DNA of 64,000 bases from Uranotaenia lowii (lineage: Eukaryota; Arthropoda; Insecta; Diptera; Culicidae). The DNA is taken from the NCBI RefSeq assembly GCF_029784155.1, contig NC_073693.1, positions 146,508,843-146,572,842 of the forward strand, written 5' to 3'. Shown here piece by piece: positions 34,581 to 46,323 of this stretch (within the stretch, counting starts at the first letter, position 1; every line of letters starts with the position of its first letter). The notes beneath the pieces are model-generated. The model ran no database searches, was not told the DNA's origin, and saw nothing but the letters and a program-made list of their open reading frames with translations. Both the position numbers and the translations under genes were made by a program.

Positions 34581-35279
34581 GAATCAATATTGACAATCAT
34601 CGACATGACTCATAATAAACGATCTAAAATCAAACTTCGTGTTTTTGTCAAAATCTGGGCAGTTGGTTTTAAAAGTTTTAACCAAAAATCCAGGAAAAAC
34701 CCGAACAAACTTTGGCAAAAACCCAGTAAATTATATTTGAAAATAAAACCTTCTAACTTATATTTTTTTTATCGATCAGTTGATCTTGAATTGTTATGCA
34801 GGATTCCAAAAAAATCGTTCAATAATATTGTTATAATACTTTTTTTTAAATTCTATTTTGAGACGCTAGAATAAAAAATTTATATAAATTTATTTTTGTT
34901 CTTCGTTGGTTTTGGAAAATTATGAGAAAAAATCAGGGGCATCATCCGGGATTTTTTTTCTAACGAAATCTAGGCAACCAGGATGGGCCAGACTTTACTC
35001 AATTTTGTTTCAAATATTCGGACAAGTCCGGCTGAAACCGAGCAATCTGACAGGCTCAATTCAGATCCCTATAATGTGCCAAAATTGATTAAATTATTTT
35101 AAAAAGAGAGTCTTGAATACTGAAACCGAATACCAAAACGAAATGTTATTCTTCTACTCTTCTAAAATGAGAGCTTTCTCATCAAATTATTATTGGAATA
35201 CTAAGAAGATAAGGTTCTCTGAAATGATTTTTTTTAAACTGGATCTGAAATTGTTTTTTTCCATAATGGTTTTGAAATT
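34581..35279. other. AT-rich spacer, no gene
   Basis: No supported frame or repeat. Confidence 0.35.
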
Positions 35280-36378
35280 GATGGTTTGAGAACATGGTTT
35301 TATTTTTCTTTCTACCCTGCAATGTGGGAAGGGTATACGAACTGTTATAACACCATTTTTTGTATTCAACATCAACATCAAACATCAAATTTTACCTATG
35401 GCTCCAATTGCTTGATTAATTTTCGAGCTATACTTACTTTCTTTCTTCCCGTTTCTCCTCTGGAAGAAGGAATGGTCTTGAATCTTAAAAAAAAACCTCT
35501 CATGTAAAATATGAAGAGTTTTAAAAACTATACCACATAACCTGTCTCATTCCGGCTCTGAACTGTGTGAAATTTGTCCTTTAAAAAATAGAAGCATTTT
35601 TCGTACTCGAATACTATTTCTTTCAAATTTGATTCCATTTTTTAGATAAGTTATCAAGTTATACACAAATTGTGCGGAGCCCTTTTTCCTTTCTCTTATC
35701 CCCCACTGGAAGGTGAAAAGGGTTGTTTTAATAACCATAGAATTATTTCTCGTATCCTGATACTGCCCCTGTAAAATTTGGTTAAACTTATTTGATGAGC
35801 TCTTGAATTTTTCAAACATTCGTATGACACTTCTCTTCTTTTTCCAATCCCGTAAGGGGACCTAATTATCTTAGAAATATTTCTTGTATTGAAATACTTT
35901 TTTTTCCAATTTTTTACCACCAGCTAGATTAGCACTCGAGTTCTTGAAAAAAATTGCAAATGAGCTACCCTGCCCTTTCCTATCGAATCAAGGAAAGATG
36001 GGAGAAGCCTTAAACAATCATAGAAAAAAATGTATTCTTTCTGCTTTATTATTTGAATAATAAGTTCTCGAGTGATCCAGAAATATTTTATGACAACATT
36101 CCTCCTTCTTCCCCTTTTCCCGTTTTGGAGAGAGGGAATGGTGTCGAAACAAAAAAAAACAATTCTCGTATTCGAATATACTTCCATGATAAATTTGGTT
36201 TTTTATTCGATAAGATCTCGAGTAATGCATGAAAGGGAGATCCCTACCCCCTTCTTATCCCCCAGTGGAAAAACAGTTGGGTCACAAACATCGTAGAAAC
36301 TTGACTTGTAGCCTTATACCTTCCTATGTGAAATTAGGATTAATTAGCATGATTGGTTATCAAATAATCTATATATCT

Positions 36379-38337
36379 TCTATATATATAAAAAGCAATT
36401 ATCTGTATGTTTGTTTGTTTGTTTGTTTGTTTGTTTGTCCTCTATAGACTCAGCCGTCTTTAGAGCTAGAGGTCTGAAATTTGGCATGGATACTCATTAG
36501 GTCCAGGAAGGATGAAAAATGTTTTCAGATTTTTGGATGACCCCTTCTGAAGGGGGTCGTCCATACAACACAAATATGGTTTTCGCGATATTGACGTTAT
36601 TTTTTGTCGGATCGTGTTGAAAATTTGCACATGAGTATTTTGAAAGACGAGAAATCGATTGCAGTTATCAAATTTAGGGTCAGGGGTCGGCCAAAGGGGT
36701 CGTCCATATCAACTGATGAATGTTTTTGCGATATTGGCGTTATTATACACCAGATTGTGATGAAAATTTGCACAAGAGAGTTTTGAGAGACGAACAATCG
36801 ATTACAGTTATCAAATTTAGGGTCAGGGGTCGGCCAAAGGGGTCGTCCATATTCACTGATTAATGTTTTTGCGATATTGGCGTTATTGTACATTGGATTG
36901 TGATGAAAATTTGCACATGAGTGTTTTGAGAGACGAGCAATCGATTACAGTTATCAAATTTAGGGTCAGGGGTCGGCAAAAGGGGTCGTCCATATTCACT
37001 GATTTATGTTTTTGCGATATAGGCTTTATTTTACATTGGATTGTGATGAAAGTTTGCACATGAGTGTTTTGAGAGACGAACAATCGATTACAGTTATCAC
37101 ATTTAGGGTCAAAGGTTGGCCAAAGGGGTCGTCCATATTCACTGATTAATGTTTTTGCGATATTGGCGTTATTGTACATCGGATTGTGATGAAAATTTGC
37201 ACATGAGTGTTTTGAGAGACGAGCAATCGATTACAGTTATCAAATTTAGGGTCAGGGGTCGGCAAAAGGGGTCGTCCATATTCACTGATTTATGTTTTTG
37301 CGATATTGGCTTTATTTTACATTGGATTGTGATGAAAGTTTGCACATGAGTGTTTTGAGAGACGAACAATCGATTACAGTTATCAAATTTAGGGTCAGGG
37401 GTCGGCCAAAGGGGTCGTCCATATTCACTGATTAATGTTTTTGCGATTTTGACGTTATTCTACATTGGATTGAGATAAAAATTTCCGCATAGGAGTTTTA
37501 AGGGACGCTCTTTTGCTTTCTGGTTTCAAATCTTGACTCAGGGGTCGGCAAAAGGGGTTATTATCTGTTCACTGTTTTTACGATATTCTCTTGATTGAGC
37601 ATAGAATTGTAATGAAAATTGACACATGGGAGTTTAACAGAAAAGATAATTAATTTCAGGTGTCAAGTTTTGAATCGTGGTCAAAAAAAAAAAAGGCCGT
37701 CCATGTCAGTTGCTCACTGTTTTCGCGATATTGTCGTGATCATGCATCGGATTGAGATGAAAATGTTCAGATGAGGGTTATAAACTATGAGCAATTGACT
37801 CCAGGTAGCATGTTCCGTGTCAAGGGTCGGCGAAAAGGGCGTCTATATTCACTGTTCACTGTTTTCAAGTTCCTGACGTTATTTTACACATAATTTGAAA
37901 AGAAACAATGGCACAAGGGAGTTTTGAGGAACGTAAAGTTGGTTTCAATTATCGAATTTCGGGCCATGGGACAGAAAAAGAGGGTTTCATTGAAAGTTCA
38001 GTGTTTTGTGCAATAATTTTATTGGAGGCAGTTAATTGATACCAATTTAAGTGTGAAGGTCGAGCTAAAGAGTCGTGCACATAAATAAATAGTACATGTT
38101 TCTGCCATAATGTCTAGATTTTGCAACCGATCGAGAAGAAAACACTCTCACAAAATTTTAATAAAAATCCAATCAACCGTTTAATTTGAATTTCAAGTAA
38201 TTGTAAAAGAAGCAAATTTAAACACTGTTGAATTTTTCCCCCAAAATTGTTGAAAGAATGTTTCGAATTCATTTTCTAAACTCATTTTGACGTACCAATG
38301 ATTTAAAGCGAAACGAAGTTCGTACGGGATCAGCTAG
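36379..38337 (+). mobile_element. Helitron family A, copy 2
   Basis: Starts TCTATATATATAAAAAGCAA and ends ACGGGATCAGCTAG at 38337, where copy 3 follows without a gap. The leader has a (TTTG)n run at about 36410-36438. The array from 36550 to 37450 has units of about 143 bp. 1,959 bp, non-coding. The last 0.9 kb matches the 3' part of copy 1 closely. Confidence 0.88.
36840..37440 (+). repeat. 143-bp units arranged as 286-bp dimers
   Basis: Alternate units differ consistently (GCGTTATTGTACAT...CGAGCAATCG versus CTTTATTTTACAT...CGAACAATCG). The two-unit block starting near 36850 recurs 286 bases later with only a few changes, a higher-order repeat made by recent unequal exchange or replication slippage. 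Conserved short ORFs here simply repeat every 286 bases. Confidence 0.8.
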
Positions 38338-40398
38338 TATATATATAAAAAGCAATTTCTGTGGGTTTGTTTGTTTGTTTGTTTGTTTGTCCTCTATAGA
38401 CTCAGCCATCTTAAGAGCTAGAGAGCTGAAATTTGGCATGGTTGCTCATCAGGACCAGGAATGATGAAAAATGTTCTCAGATTTTCGGATGACCCTCTCT
38501 GAAGGGGATCGTCCATACAAGACAAATATTGTTTTCGCGATATTGGCGTTATTTTTCGTCGGATTGTGATGAAAATTTGCACATGGGGGTATTGAGAGAC
38601 GAGCATTTGATTTCAGGTATTAAATCTTGGGTCAGGAGTCGGCAAAAGGGGTCGTCCATATGAACTTTCCACTGTTTTTGCAATATTGACGTTATTGTAC
38701 ATCCGATTATGATGAAAATTGGTACACGGGAATTTTCAGGGACGGACAATCGATTGCAGGTGTAAAATTTAGTGTGAGGGGCCGGCGAAAGGGGTCATCC
38801 ATATTAATTTTTTAATATGTTTATGATATTGACGTTATTATACATCGGATAGATATGAAAATTTGCACATAGGAGTAATTAAGGACGAATAATTGATTCC
38901 AATTATCCAATTTTGAGTCATGGGTCGGCTGAAGGGGTCGCCCAAATTAACTTTTATCTATTTTTGGAATATTTCCGTTATTATACATCGGATTGAGGTG
39001 AAAATTTACTGACGAGATTTTTCAGGAACGTGCAATTGATTTCATTCAGGTGTCAAAATTTTTGCCAGAGGTCGACAAAAGTGGTCGTCCATATAAATTG
39101 TTCACTTTTTCAGATTGAGATAAAACTTTGTACATGGAATTTTCGAGCGACAAGCAACGATCGTGTCGAAATTTATACACGGCGGTTGAGATGGTCAATT
39201 GATTTCTGATTTCAATATTTGTATCCAACGAAAAAAAAAGGATCATCCATATCAACTGTTAAATTTGTTTATGCAATAATTAGGAGAGTTTGAATCGCAT
39301 CGAGACGAAAATTCATACACAGGGTTTTTTTGGAACAGTCAATTGATTACCGATTTCAGAAAATGCTCATTAGGACCAGGAATGATGAAAAATGTTTTTA
39401 GATTTTCGGATGATCCCTTCTGAAGGGGGTCGTCCATAGAAGACAAATATTGTTTTCGCGATATTGACGTTACTTTTCGTCTGATCGTGTTGAAAATTAG
39501 CAAATGAGTGTTTTGAAAGACGAGAATTCGATTTCAGGTTTCAAATTTTGTGTAAGGGATCGGCTAAAGGGGTCGTCCATATTAAATTTTCAGTATCTTA
39601 GTGATATTGACGTTTTTATACATCGGATTGGGATGAAAATTTGCACAAAGGAGTTATTAGGGACAAACAACTGATTTTACTTATCCGAACTAAAATCAGG
39701 GGTCGGCCAAAGGGGTCGTCCATATTAACTATTCACTGCTGATGCGATATTGTCGTTATTATACATCGGATTTTGACAAAAATTTTTACACGAGAGTTTT
39801 GAGCGACGAGCAATGGATTTCAGGTATTCAATTCAGTGTACGAGACCGGCAAAGGGGGTCGTCCATATTAAACTTTTAATATTTTTGCTATATCGTCGAT
39901 ATTATACATTGGATTGGGATGAAAATTTGCACACCGTAGTTTCCAGGGACGGGCAATCGGTTTCAGATATCATATATTTTGCCAGGGGTTGACGAAAGGG
40001 GTCGTCCATATAGATTAATTTCCACTGTTTTTAGCTATATTGACGTTATTATACAACGGATTGCTTTGAAAATTCGCACACGGGAGTTTTGAGGGAAGGG
40101 CAATCGATTTCAGATATCAAAGATTGTATAAGAGGCCACCGAAAGGGGTTTAACTTTTTGGCAATGATTGCGAGGTTATGTAACGATTGAGTCGATATTT
40201 ATACACGGGGTATTTTTGGCACGGTCAATTGATTCCTGATTTCAAATTGAGTAGCAGACGACAGACAAAGTGATAGTTCAATATTTTTGCAATTATTACT
40301 TAACAATGAATTCAAAAGTGCCTCTGAAGAGTGCTTGGCAATTGACTTTCATGCAAACTGTTCTTGTTATATTCCGGAGTTCGTATGAGATCAGCTAG
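38338..40398 (+). mobile_element. Helitron family A, copy 3, head-to-tail with copy 2
   Basis: Begins TATATATATAAAAAGCAATT directly after CTAG of copy 2, so its terminal TC is replaced or lost, and ends GAGATCAGCTAG before T. Its array units (38500-40150) are much more diverged from one another than those of copy 2. The leader phrase TCATTAGGACCAGGAATGAT recurs inside at 39369, suggesting an internal duplication. 2,061 bp. Confidence 0.82.
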
Positions 40399-40884
40399 TG
40401 TATTATATTTTATGGATCCCCTTTGTATCTTCCCAATAGAAGAGGGTGGAGTCCCAAATAATCATAGAAACCTTTCTCATACCCAAATAACAAACCCTGT
40501 TAAATAAGGTTCCTTTTTCTTAATTAGTTTTCGAATTTTGCAAAAAAATTTAGGGGAGCCCCCCCCCCCTTTTCAATATCCCCAGTGGAAAGAAGGAGGA
40601 GTCTCAAACCATCTTTAAAATATTCTTCCTACCCATATACCCTCGCATGCCAAAATTGGTTCCGTTTGCTTAATTAATTCTTGAATTGTGCGAAAAATTG
40701 TATGGGAGCCCCCTCCCCGCTTCCTAGCTCCCCACTGGAAGGAAGGAAGAGTAGCAAGCAATCATAGAAACATTCCTCGTACCGAAATACACTTCCATGC
40801 CAAATTTGGTTCCATTTGCATGATCAGTTCTTCAGTTCTGAAAACTTATTACATTTATTTGAGAGACTCCCTCCTCTCTTCCAG

Positions 40885-41243
40885 CGATACGTTTAGCAAT
40901 AACAAATGAGTTTTTGCCAAAGTATGCTTAGTTTAGAAAAATGCGATGAACATGTTACTAAAAATTTGATGTGACAATCATTATATTCCATACAATCATA
41001 TTCTATTTCTGACCACCATTCGGTAGAGTGCGTTCTGTCCACTATTTTCGGCGTACTACCCCACGGTTTGTTCTCTAGCTGATTGAGAGTTTAACAGAAA
41101 ATATCATGAAAATTAAGTTTTTATAGTTATTTTTCTTTCTAGTAAGACATAAAATAAATCACTAAATCGTCGTAAACGCTCATAACTTTTAGCGCTGTAA
41201 ATAGCGTTAATGCTTAACTGGTGCGTTCTGTACAGTTTTCCCC
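40885..41243 (+). mobile_element. 3' fragment of the MITE family at 4559
   Basis: Aligns with 5265-5632: ACGTTTAGCAATAACAAATG, GATGAACATGT, AGTGCGTTCTGTCCACT, and the end CTGTACAGTTTTCCCC. The left two thirds are missing. Confidence 0.75.
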
Positions 41244-41407
41244 ACCGTAAACTGGGGGAAAATTTATTACTTTTTTAATTCATTTTCGAATATTTTGGAC
41301 GGGGTTGCTTTTTTGTAACACTAAAAAATTTTAAAATACTCACTGAGGCAAGGAGTAAAAAAATGATCATTGTTAGCAGAATATTCAAACGACATTAGCG
41401 ACTTTAA

Positions 41408-42162
41408 GGGGGGGGGGGGGGGGGGGGGGGGGGTCTAACACTTTAAAAAAATCGATTTTTTTATTTTTTTATTTTCTTATTGTAAAACATTTCAAGAATG
41501 TTGTGTCAAATTTTCAAGTCAATTGAAGCAAAACTGTAGAAATTATAGGGTTTTATCTCCTTCTATCTAATACTGCAAGAAAGCAAGAGCAGAAACTTCA
41601 AACGCGTTTTTCTCGAAAGCACATTTTTAAAGTCCGTGGACATCGTCATTTGAAAACTACTTATCCGATTCTTTTCAAATTTGGATCATATTTTCTACAT
41701 ACAAAATACCAGACCCCAACGTTTTTCTTTTTTGTTTTTATTACTTTGGGGAGATTTTACAGGTGAAAAATGGCGGATTTTTTCGTAAAAAATCGTAGTT
41801 TTTACTTCAAACAGCCACAAAAATTTCATAAAATTTTTTTTTAGTTAAATAAAAACGTTGGGGTCCAGAAAAACATCTTTTAAAAACATTTTTCTCTGAT
41901 TTTTTGACTTCAGATGATTCTGTGCTGAGATACAGTGTCCACCGCAAATCCTGTTTTCTAAAAGGCATCCTCGAAAGTGCTCCGTCACCGTTTCATTTTT
42001 CAATATTTTTCTTCGAAAAAATTACTAAATGTTCTTTTAACAATGCTTTGTATAATGCAGAAAATTTGAATACATTTGTTTGAACGATAGTTCTAGAAAA
42101 AAAAATCGTGAAAATGGTGTTTTTTTTATACCCGTTAGACCCTACCCCCCCCCTCCCCCCCC
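41408..42162. mobile_element. TTAA-flanked MITE with 26-G end
   Basis: TTAA at 41404-41407 and 42163-42166 flanks a 755-bp segment. It starts with 26 Gs then TCTAAC and ends GTTAGACCCTACC followed by C tracts: inverted ends. TTAA duplication fits piggyBac or Kolobok type elements. The related sequence at 24717-24760 runs through this point without the insertion (CAAACGACATTTGTGGC...AAATGTTTGTTA), an empty-site paralogue. Confidence 0.8.
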
Positions 42163-42545
42163 TTAACCAAATGTTTGTTAAAAAACCAGATTTCATGTTT
42201 CGGGGTAGCTTTGATAACAATGGTTTTTACGTACAACATCTTCAAAACTATTGTTTTGATGCAATTAGCATAGAAGGCTTGACTTAAAACATCAATAACA
42301 TTATTTTTTTGTTTGGACACAATTGAATTTTTTACGCTTTCTTTCCAAAACAATTGTACTCAAAAGATGGACAATGTTGCTGCTTACATTTAGGGGCAAA
42401 TATGATAAACATTTCTCAATATATTTTGCCCTAAAAAAATGAAATTTTACCATCATGCATTTCCATAGGTCCTCCCACTGTTCCTATGTCCTTTTTTTTT
42501 ATTGAAAACTCACCAACTAATGGGGTTTTTGTTTTAAACATTTTA

Positions 42546-43448
42546 TGGGAGAGTGGAGAATCATGGGCCACTTTTTTTCGTTGTTCCATAACTTCCTTAT
42601 CATAAAAGATAAAATGAAAATTAAAAATAGTATGGTTTTGTACATTTTCAAGGTATTTTTAAATATTTTTTAAAATTTTAAATAAGTTATTTTCCCCAAA
42701 TTCCGACTGTTTGAAAATAAGCAATTTTTTTTGGATTTTGAAAAATGGTGGGGAATCGTGGGCCACCAAATCCAAATTGACCAAATAACAAGCAAAGTTT
42801 ATGAGTTGACACAAAACTGCGATTGTCTAATTCATTTCGTTATTTTAAATAAATTTCAGATGATGAAATAAAAAAGAGAGCTGTGTATGACCGCATAGAT
42901 TCAAAAACATGGCTCGCATACGTTTTGGCATAGTTCCTTATATAGGATGGACAAAATATTTTTCATAACTCTTCATTTGGCATAAAAAAACTATTTAGAT
43001 AGGAAAAACGTATTTTAAGTTCTGAATGTATATAAAAACATAAAAATATAGGTGGTTCAAGATGTGTGGCCCACGATTCCCCACAAGCTGTGATTTACAA
43101 ATTGGTTGCGTTTGTGTGACTTATTGATGTTTCATCAAAAATTCCTTTTCCAAGTGAAAAATCATGACAAAACTAAGATCATAAGCGTATGAGCATATTT
43201 TTGTTGTGCACTTTAGGTTCCCCATCGATGAAATTAGCGGGTGTTTTTTTAATTTATTTTTCTAACTTTTTTTAGCTTGATAAATAAAAGAAGCATATGA
43301 TGCGTATTTCAGTCAACAACATATAGAAATATATGCTCACGCAAAGCGACGACGATGACAGTTGGTTTTAGATTTTTATCTCAACACAAATCTGAGATAT
43401 TAAAAGTGACCCACGTTTCCCCCTGGCCCACAATACCCCACTCTCCCC
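42546..43448. mobile_element. GGGGAGAGTGGGG MITE, copy 1
   Basis: Right end inverted is GGGGAGAGTGGGGTATTGTG; left end is TGGGAGAGTGGAGAATCATG. TA at 42544-42545 and 43449-43450. 903 bp, no ORF of note. It sits in repeat X. Copy 2 is at 49987, inverted. Confidence 0.82.
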
Positions 43449-43952
43449 TACTATATTTAAGCTTTCTCATAGAAAAGGTCCGTTTTTTTTAAATATCCAA
43501 AAATTATCATAAAATGAACATAAAAATAACTCTAAAACTATTCCTATACAAAGGAAAAAAATAAACTTTCATATTAAACAACCAATTTGCTTCTAAAAGC
43601 TATCATTCCACCAGAAGAGGTGTTTGTTTGTGAGTCTTCGAAAAAACAGATATTTTGAAACTTCAAAACTACATTTTTATTAATATATTAAAAACTCCTA
43701 CTTCAAACCAAATTCAGCCTATTTGAAACTCAATTTAAAGGCTTCAAACGTAACAATAGTTTTCAGATATTTTTACTTCAGACTAATTTAATGATGACTA
43801 TCTGCAAAAATTTCATGTTGATCAAATTTACCCCGGTGACCAAAGTTCCCCCAGTTTACAGTACTTGTACTGTTTTTCGAACAAGAAATGGGCGTACATT
43901 TTGTTTTTTGTAAAATTTCTCGGAATTGACTCTTTTTATAATTGAAAGAATA

Positions 43953-45246
43953 AAGTCTGCTTCATTTAATATTGGAACACAAACAATTGCGTGTAGTTCA
44001 GTCATTTATTAACGAATTCATGATTTGTTTTTCATACAAATGTAGCATTTTCTTTACTCTTTCATAGAAAAAATTAAAAAAATTATTCATTGCTGTTTCG
44101 AAGAAATTCTCGTACTTTTCCCGTAATACGGCACATTAGGCGGCGCACACCCTTTTCGTCCACCGTTTTGGCGATTTGATTTCACCAGTTCTTCATTTGA
44201 GTCATGTTCCTAACAAGTTTTCCCTTTGCCTTAAGCCTCCGCTTCGTGATTGCCCAGTATTTCTCTATCGGCCGGAACTGGGGGCAGTTTGGGGGGTTGA
44301 GGTCCTTCGGTATTACGCTGACCCCGTTCGGTGCGTACCATTCCATAACCGTTTTGCTGTAATGGCAGCTGGCGAGGTCCGGCCAAAACATTACTGGACG
44401 GTCGTGGGCACGAATAAACGGCAGAATCCGTTTCTGTAGGCACTCTTTTTTGTAGACTTCTGATGTCATTGTCTTGTCAGTGAGAAAGACTTTGGTTTTC
44501 TGTCCACAACTGCATATCCCCTGCCAAATCATGTACTTGCGAGCGAATTTATCCGCAAACACGAACTTAAATTTTGCAGGTACATCCCCCCGAGCCGTCG
44601 CCAAATAAAATTTTTGACCTGGGATTTGCCCAAAGTCCGCCTTCACGTAGGTCTCATCGTCCATCAGAATACATCCGTCGAACTTGGTCAGCACTTGGTC
44701 GTACAGCTTTCGAGCACGGATTCTGGCCACATTGTTCTGCTTCAGCGTCCGATTTGGCTGTTTGCTGGCTCGGAATGACCTTATTCCTTCCCGGAGACGA
44801 ATTCGTCCCACCGCACTGTGCGCGGCCTGGAACTTATTGGCCAAATCGCGGTCTGAAAGATAGGGATTCCTCTTGACGGCCTTGATGACTTTCCCACGCA
44901 GTTTCCGGTCGACAGTTCCACTCCGACGCTTCGAATGCGGCTTCCGAGCCGTCGTCAATGTTTCCTTGTACTGCTTGATAACACGCCATACGGTATTTCT
45001 GGGCATTTTAAGCTGTTTAGCTAGCTTCGATGCCGACAACAATGGATTTTCAAGAAAACTGTGCACAATTTGATCTCTCCGTTCGGCTTCCATGGCGGTT
45101 GTTTACAAAATGCTATCGTTTGGTGTTATGAAATAAATACATGGTGAAAGGTAATGACACGTGGGTGAAAAAAGTTTCCAAATCCGTCCACTAGGAGCGC
45201 CACAATGAGCAAAAGAATTTGTTCCAATATTAAATGAAGCAGACTT
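43953..45246 (-). mobile_element. DD37E Tc1/mariner transposon, nearly intact
   Basis: Inverted ends AAGTCTGCTTCATTTAATAT... match across at least 27 bases with no visible mismatch; TA at 43951-43952 and 45247-45248. 1,294 bp, the normal size. One long transposase frame on the minus strand. The ends differ from those of the element at 15784, so two DD37E lineages are present. Confidence 0.92.
44083..45093 (-). pseudogene. DD37E transposase, one in-frame stop
   Basis: ATG at 45093 begins a 303-codon frame (44182-45093). Two helix-turn-helix regions lie at about residues 15-45 and 78-110. Catalytic residues: D146 in MDDETY, D239 in WPDLASCHY, E277 in RPIEKYW, with 37 residues between the last two. 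The enzyme would bind the element ends and move it to a new TA. The frame stops at TGA 44182-44184, next to a TGG codon; past it the same frame runs 33 more codons (NQIAKTVDEKGVRRLM...) to TAA at 44083-44085, for a total of 336 residues, the usual family size. So a single TGG-to-TGA type change shortens the C terminus while the catalytic core is whole. Whether the 303-residue form works is unknown. Most similar in this window to the relic at 23453. Confidence 0.9.
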
Positions 45247-45463
45247 TATTCAATATGAAGCATCGAGTATCCATTGCTAGAAGTGCTTTCATGAGAGTTT
45301 TTCTTGTCTTCGGCTCCGATTTCATGCTTTCTTATATATAGGGAACATATTTTAGAACATAAACAGTGAAAATATGTTGATTTTACCTACATTTTGCCGC
45401 AAATCTTCATAGAAATGTATAATCCTTTGTGCTTGCTCGCGCTTCAGCCAAATGACCTGAAAC

Positions 45464-46224
45464 CACAGACAACAGATGTACAAGCTCGAACAAAAAATCT
45501 TCAGAAACTTGTGTAAAATTTTCACTGCTCTCTTTGAAGCCGTTAAAAAGTTATGAAAAACAGTGCCATCTATTGCTTGATTTGTAACTTTTGAACGGCG
45601 CAATAGATGACAATGTTTCTAAATAGCTCTTTTAAAAGTAAGAATTTTTCGAGAGGGCGTAATGGTATTTGAACTCATAAATAAATAAATTTTTAATACA
45701 ATTAGATGAACCGCTCCATATAATTAGATGAACCACGAATAAATTTCAGCTGAGAAAAAGTGCAAGTGACTAACTATTTAACAACTTTGAACAAGCCAGT
45801 CGAATCAGTTATTTTATCCTGATGAGCTTAAAATTAACAATTCAACGAAGAGATACAGATTCTAGGCTTCTCTGAGCGGGCATTTTCAAGCATCATATCT
45901 GTATATATTAAGTGCTTCATGCTAGTTTGAAGCAATTCGAAAAACAGCTTTAAACTAAAAAATTTGATAACGAAAATCATAAATGTGTAACGAATCTTCA
46001 ACATCAATTTGCTCGAAACTCGTGAAATAGTAATGCGACCTCTTCATAATTGACTAAAAGTGTGTTATTTTGTTTTGTTTACATTTAATTTTCTTCTTGA
46101 CAGTTCTCTCTGGTGTCCTTGGAGACATCTGGTGGATCAACCAAAAAACATAAAATTGATTCAAAACGATCGTCGGGACTTTACACTCTTTTCAATGCTT
46201 AGCTTGTACATCAGTTCATCAGTT
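45464..46224. mobile_element. 7-bp-duplication MITE, copy 3, degenerate
   Basis: Left end CACAGACAACAGATGTACAA; right end GCTTGTACATCAGTTCATCA is a worn version of the family end. CTGAAAC is duplicated at 45457-45463 and 46225-46231. Interior shares ACAGTTCTCTCTGGTGTCCT and GGAGACATCTGGTGG with the other copies. Internal orientation as copy 2. Confidence 0.8.
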
Positions 46225-46323
46225 CTGAAACTTTCAGAAAGTCATTTTTTTCCCTGAAGGCTCCAATCTTGGAGTGCCGAGTTGGAATCCCACACAAATT
46301 TTGTCCAGTCTGGTAACCATATA

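Larger units (their letters stand above)
35280..40880 (-). mobile_element. Helitron family B, copy 2, truncated, split by two Helitrons
   Basis: 35280-36378 and 40399-40880 consist of the family B C-rich units in register; for instance GGTTATCAAATAA at the left break continues as TATGGATCCCC at the right break in the same order as an uninterrupted unit. Neither canonical end is present: the left side fades near 35280 and the right side is cut by a MITE fragment at 40885. Orientation is inferred from copy 1. Confidence 0.7.
41247..43859. mobile_element. Repeat X, copy B, with two nested MITEs
   Basis: GTAAACTGGGGGAA at 41247-41260 is inverted exactly at 43846-43859 (TTCCCCCAGTTTAC). Between them, after removing the MITEs at 41408 and 42546, about 0.95 kb remains that matches copy A. 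No target duplication was seen, so the inverted termini are the only evidence for a transposon. Confidence 0.6.

Noticed and set aside
36604..37369. Repeated 60-98 codon ORFs on both strands
   Set aside because: They recur every 143 or 286 bases with the tandem unit of the Helitron and have no domain; they are products of the repeat, not genes.
36550..37450. CRISPR-like repeat array
   Set aside because: Units of about 143 bp are repeated end to end without unique spacers, in a eukaryotic Helitron.
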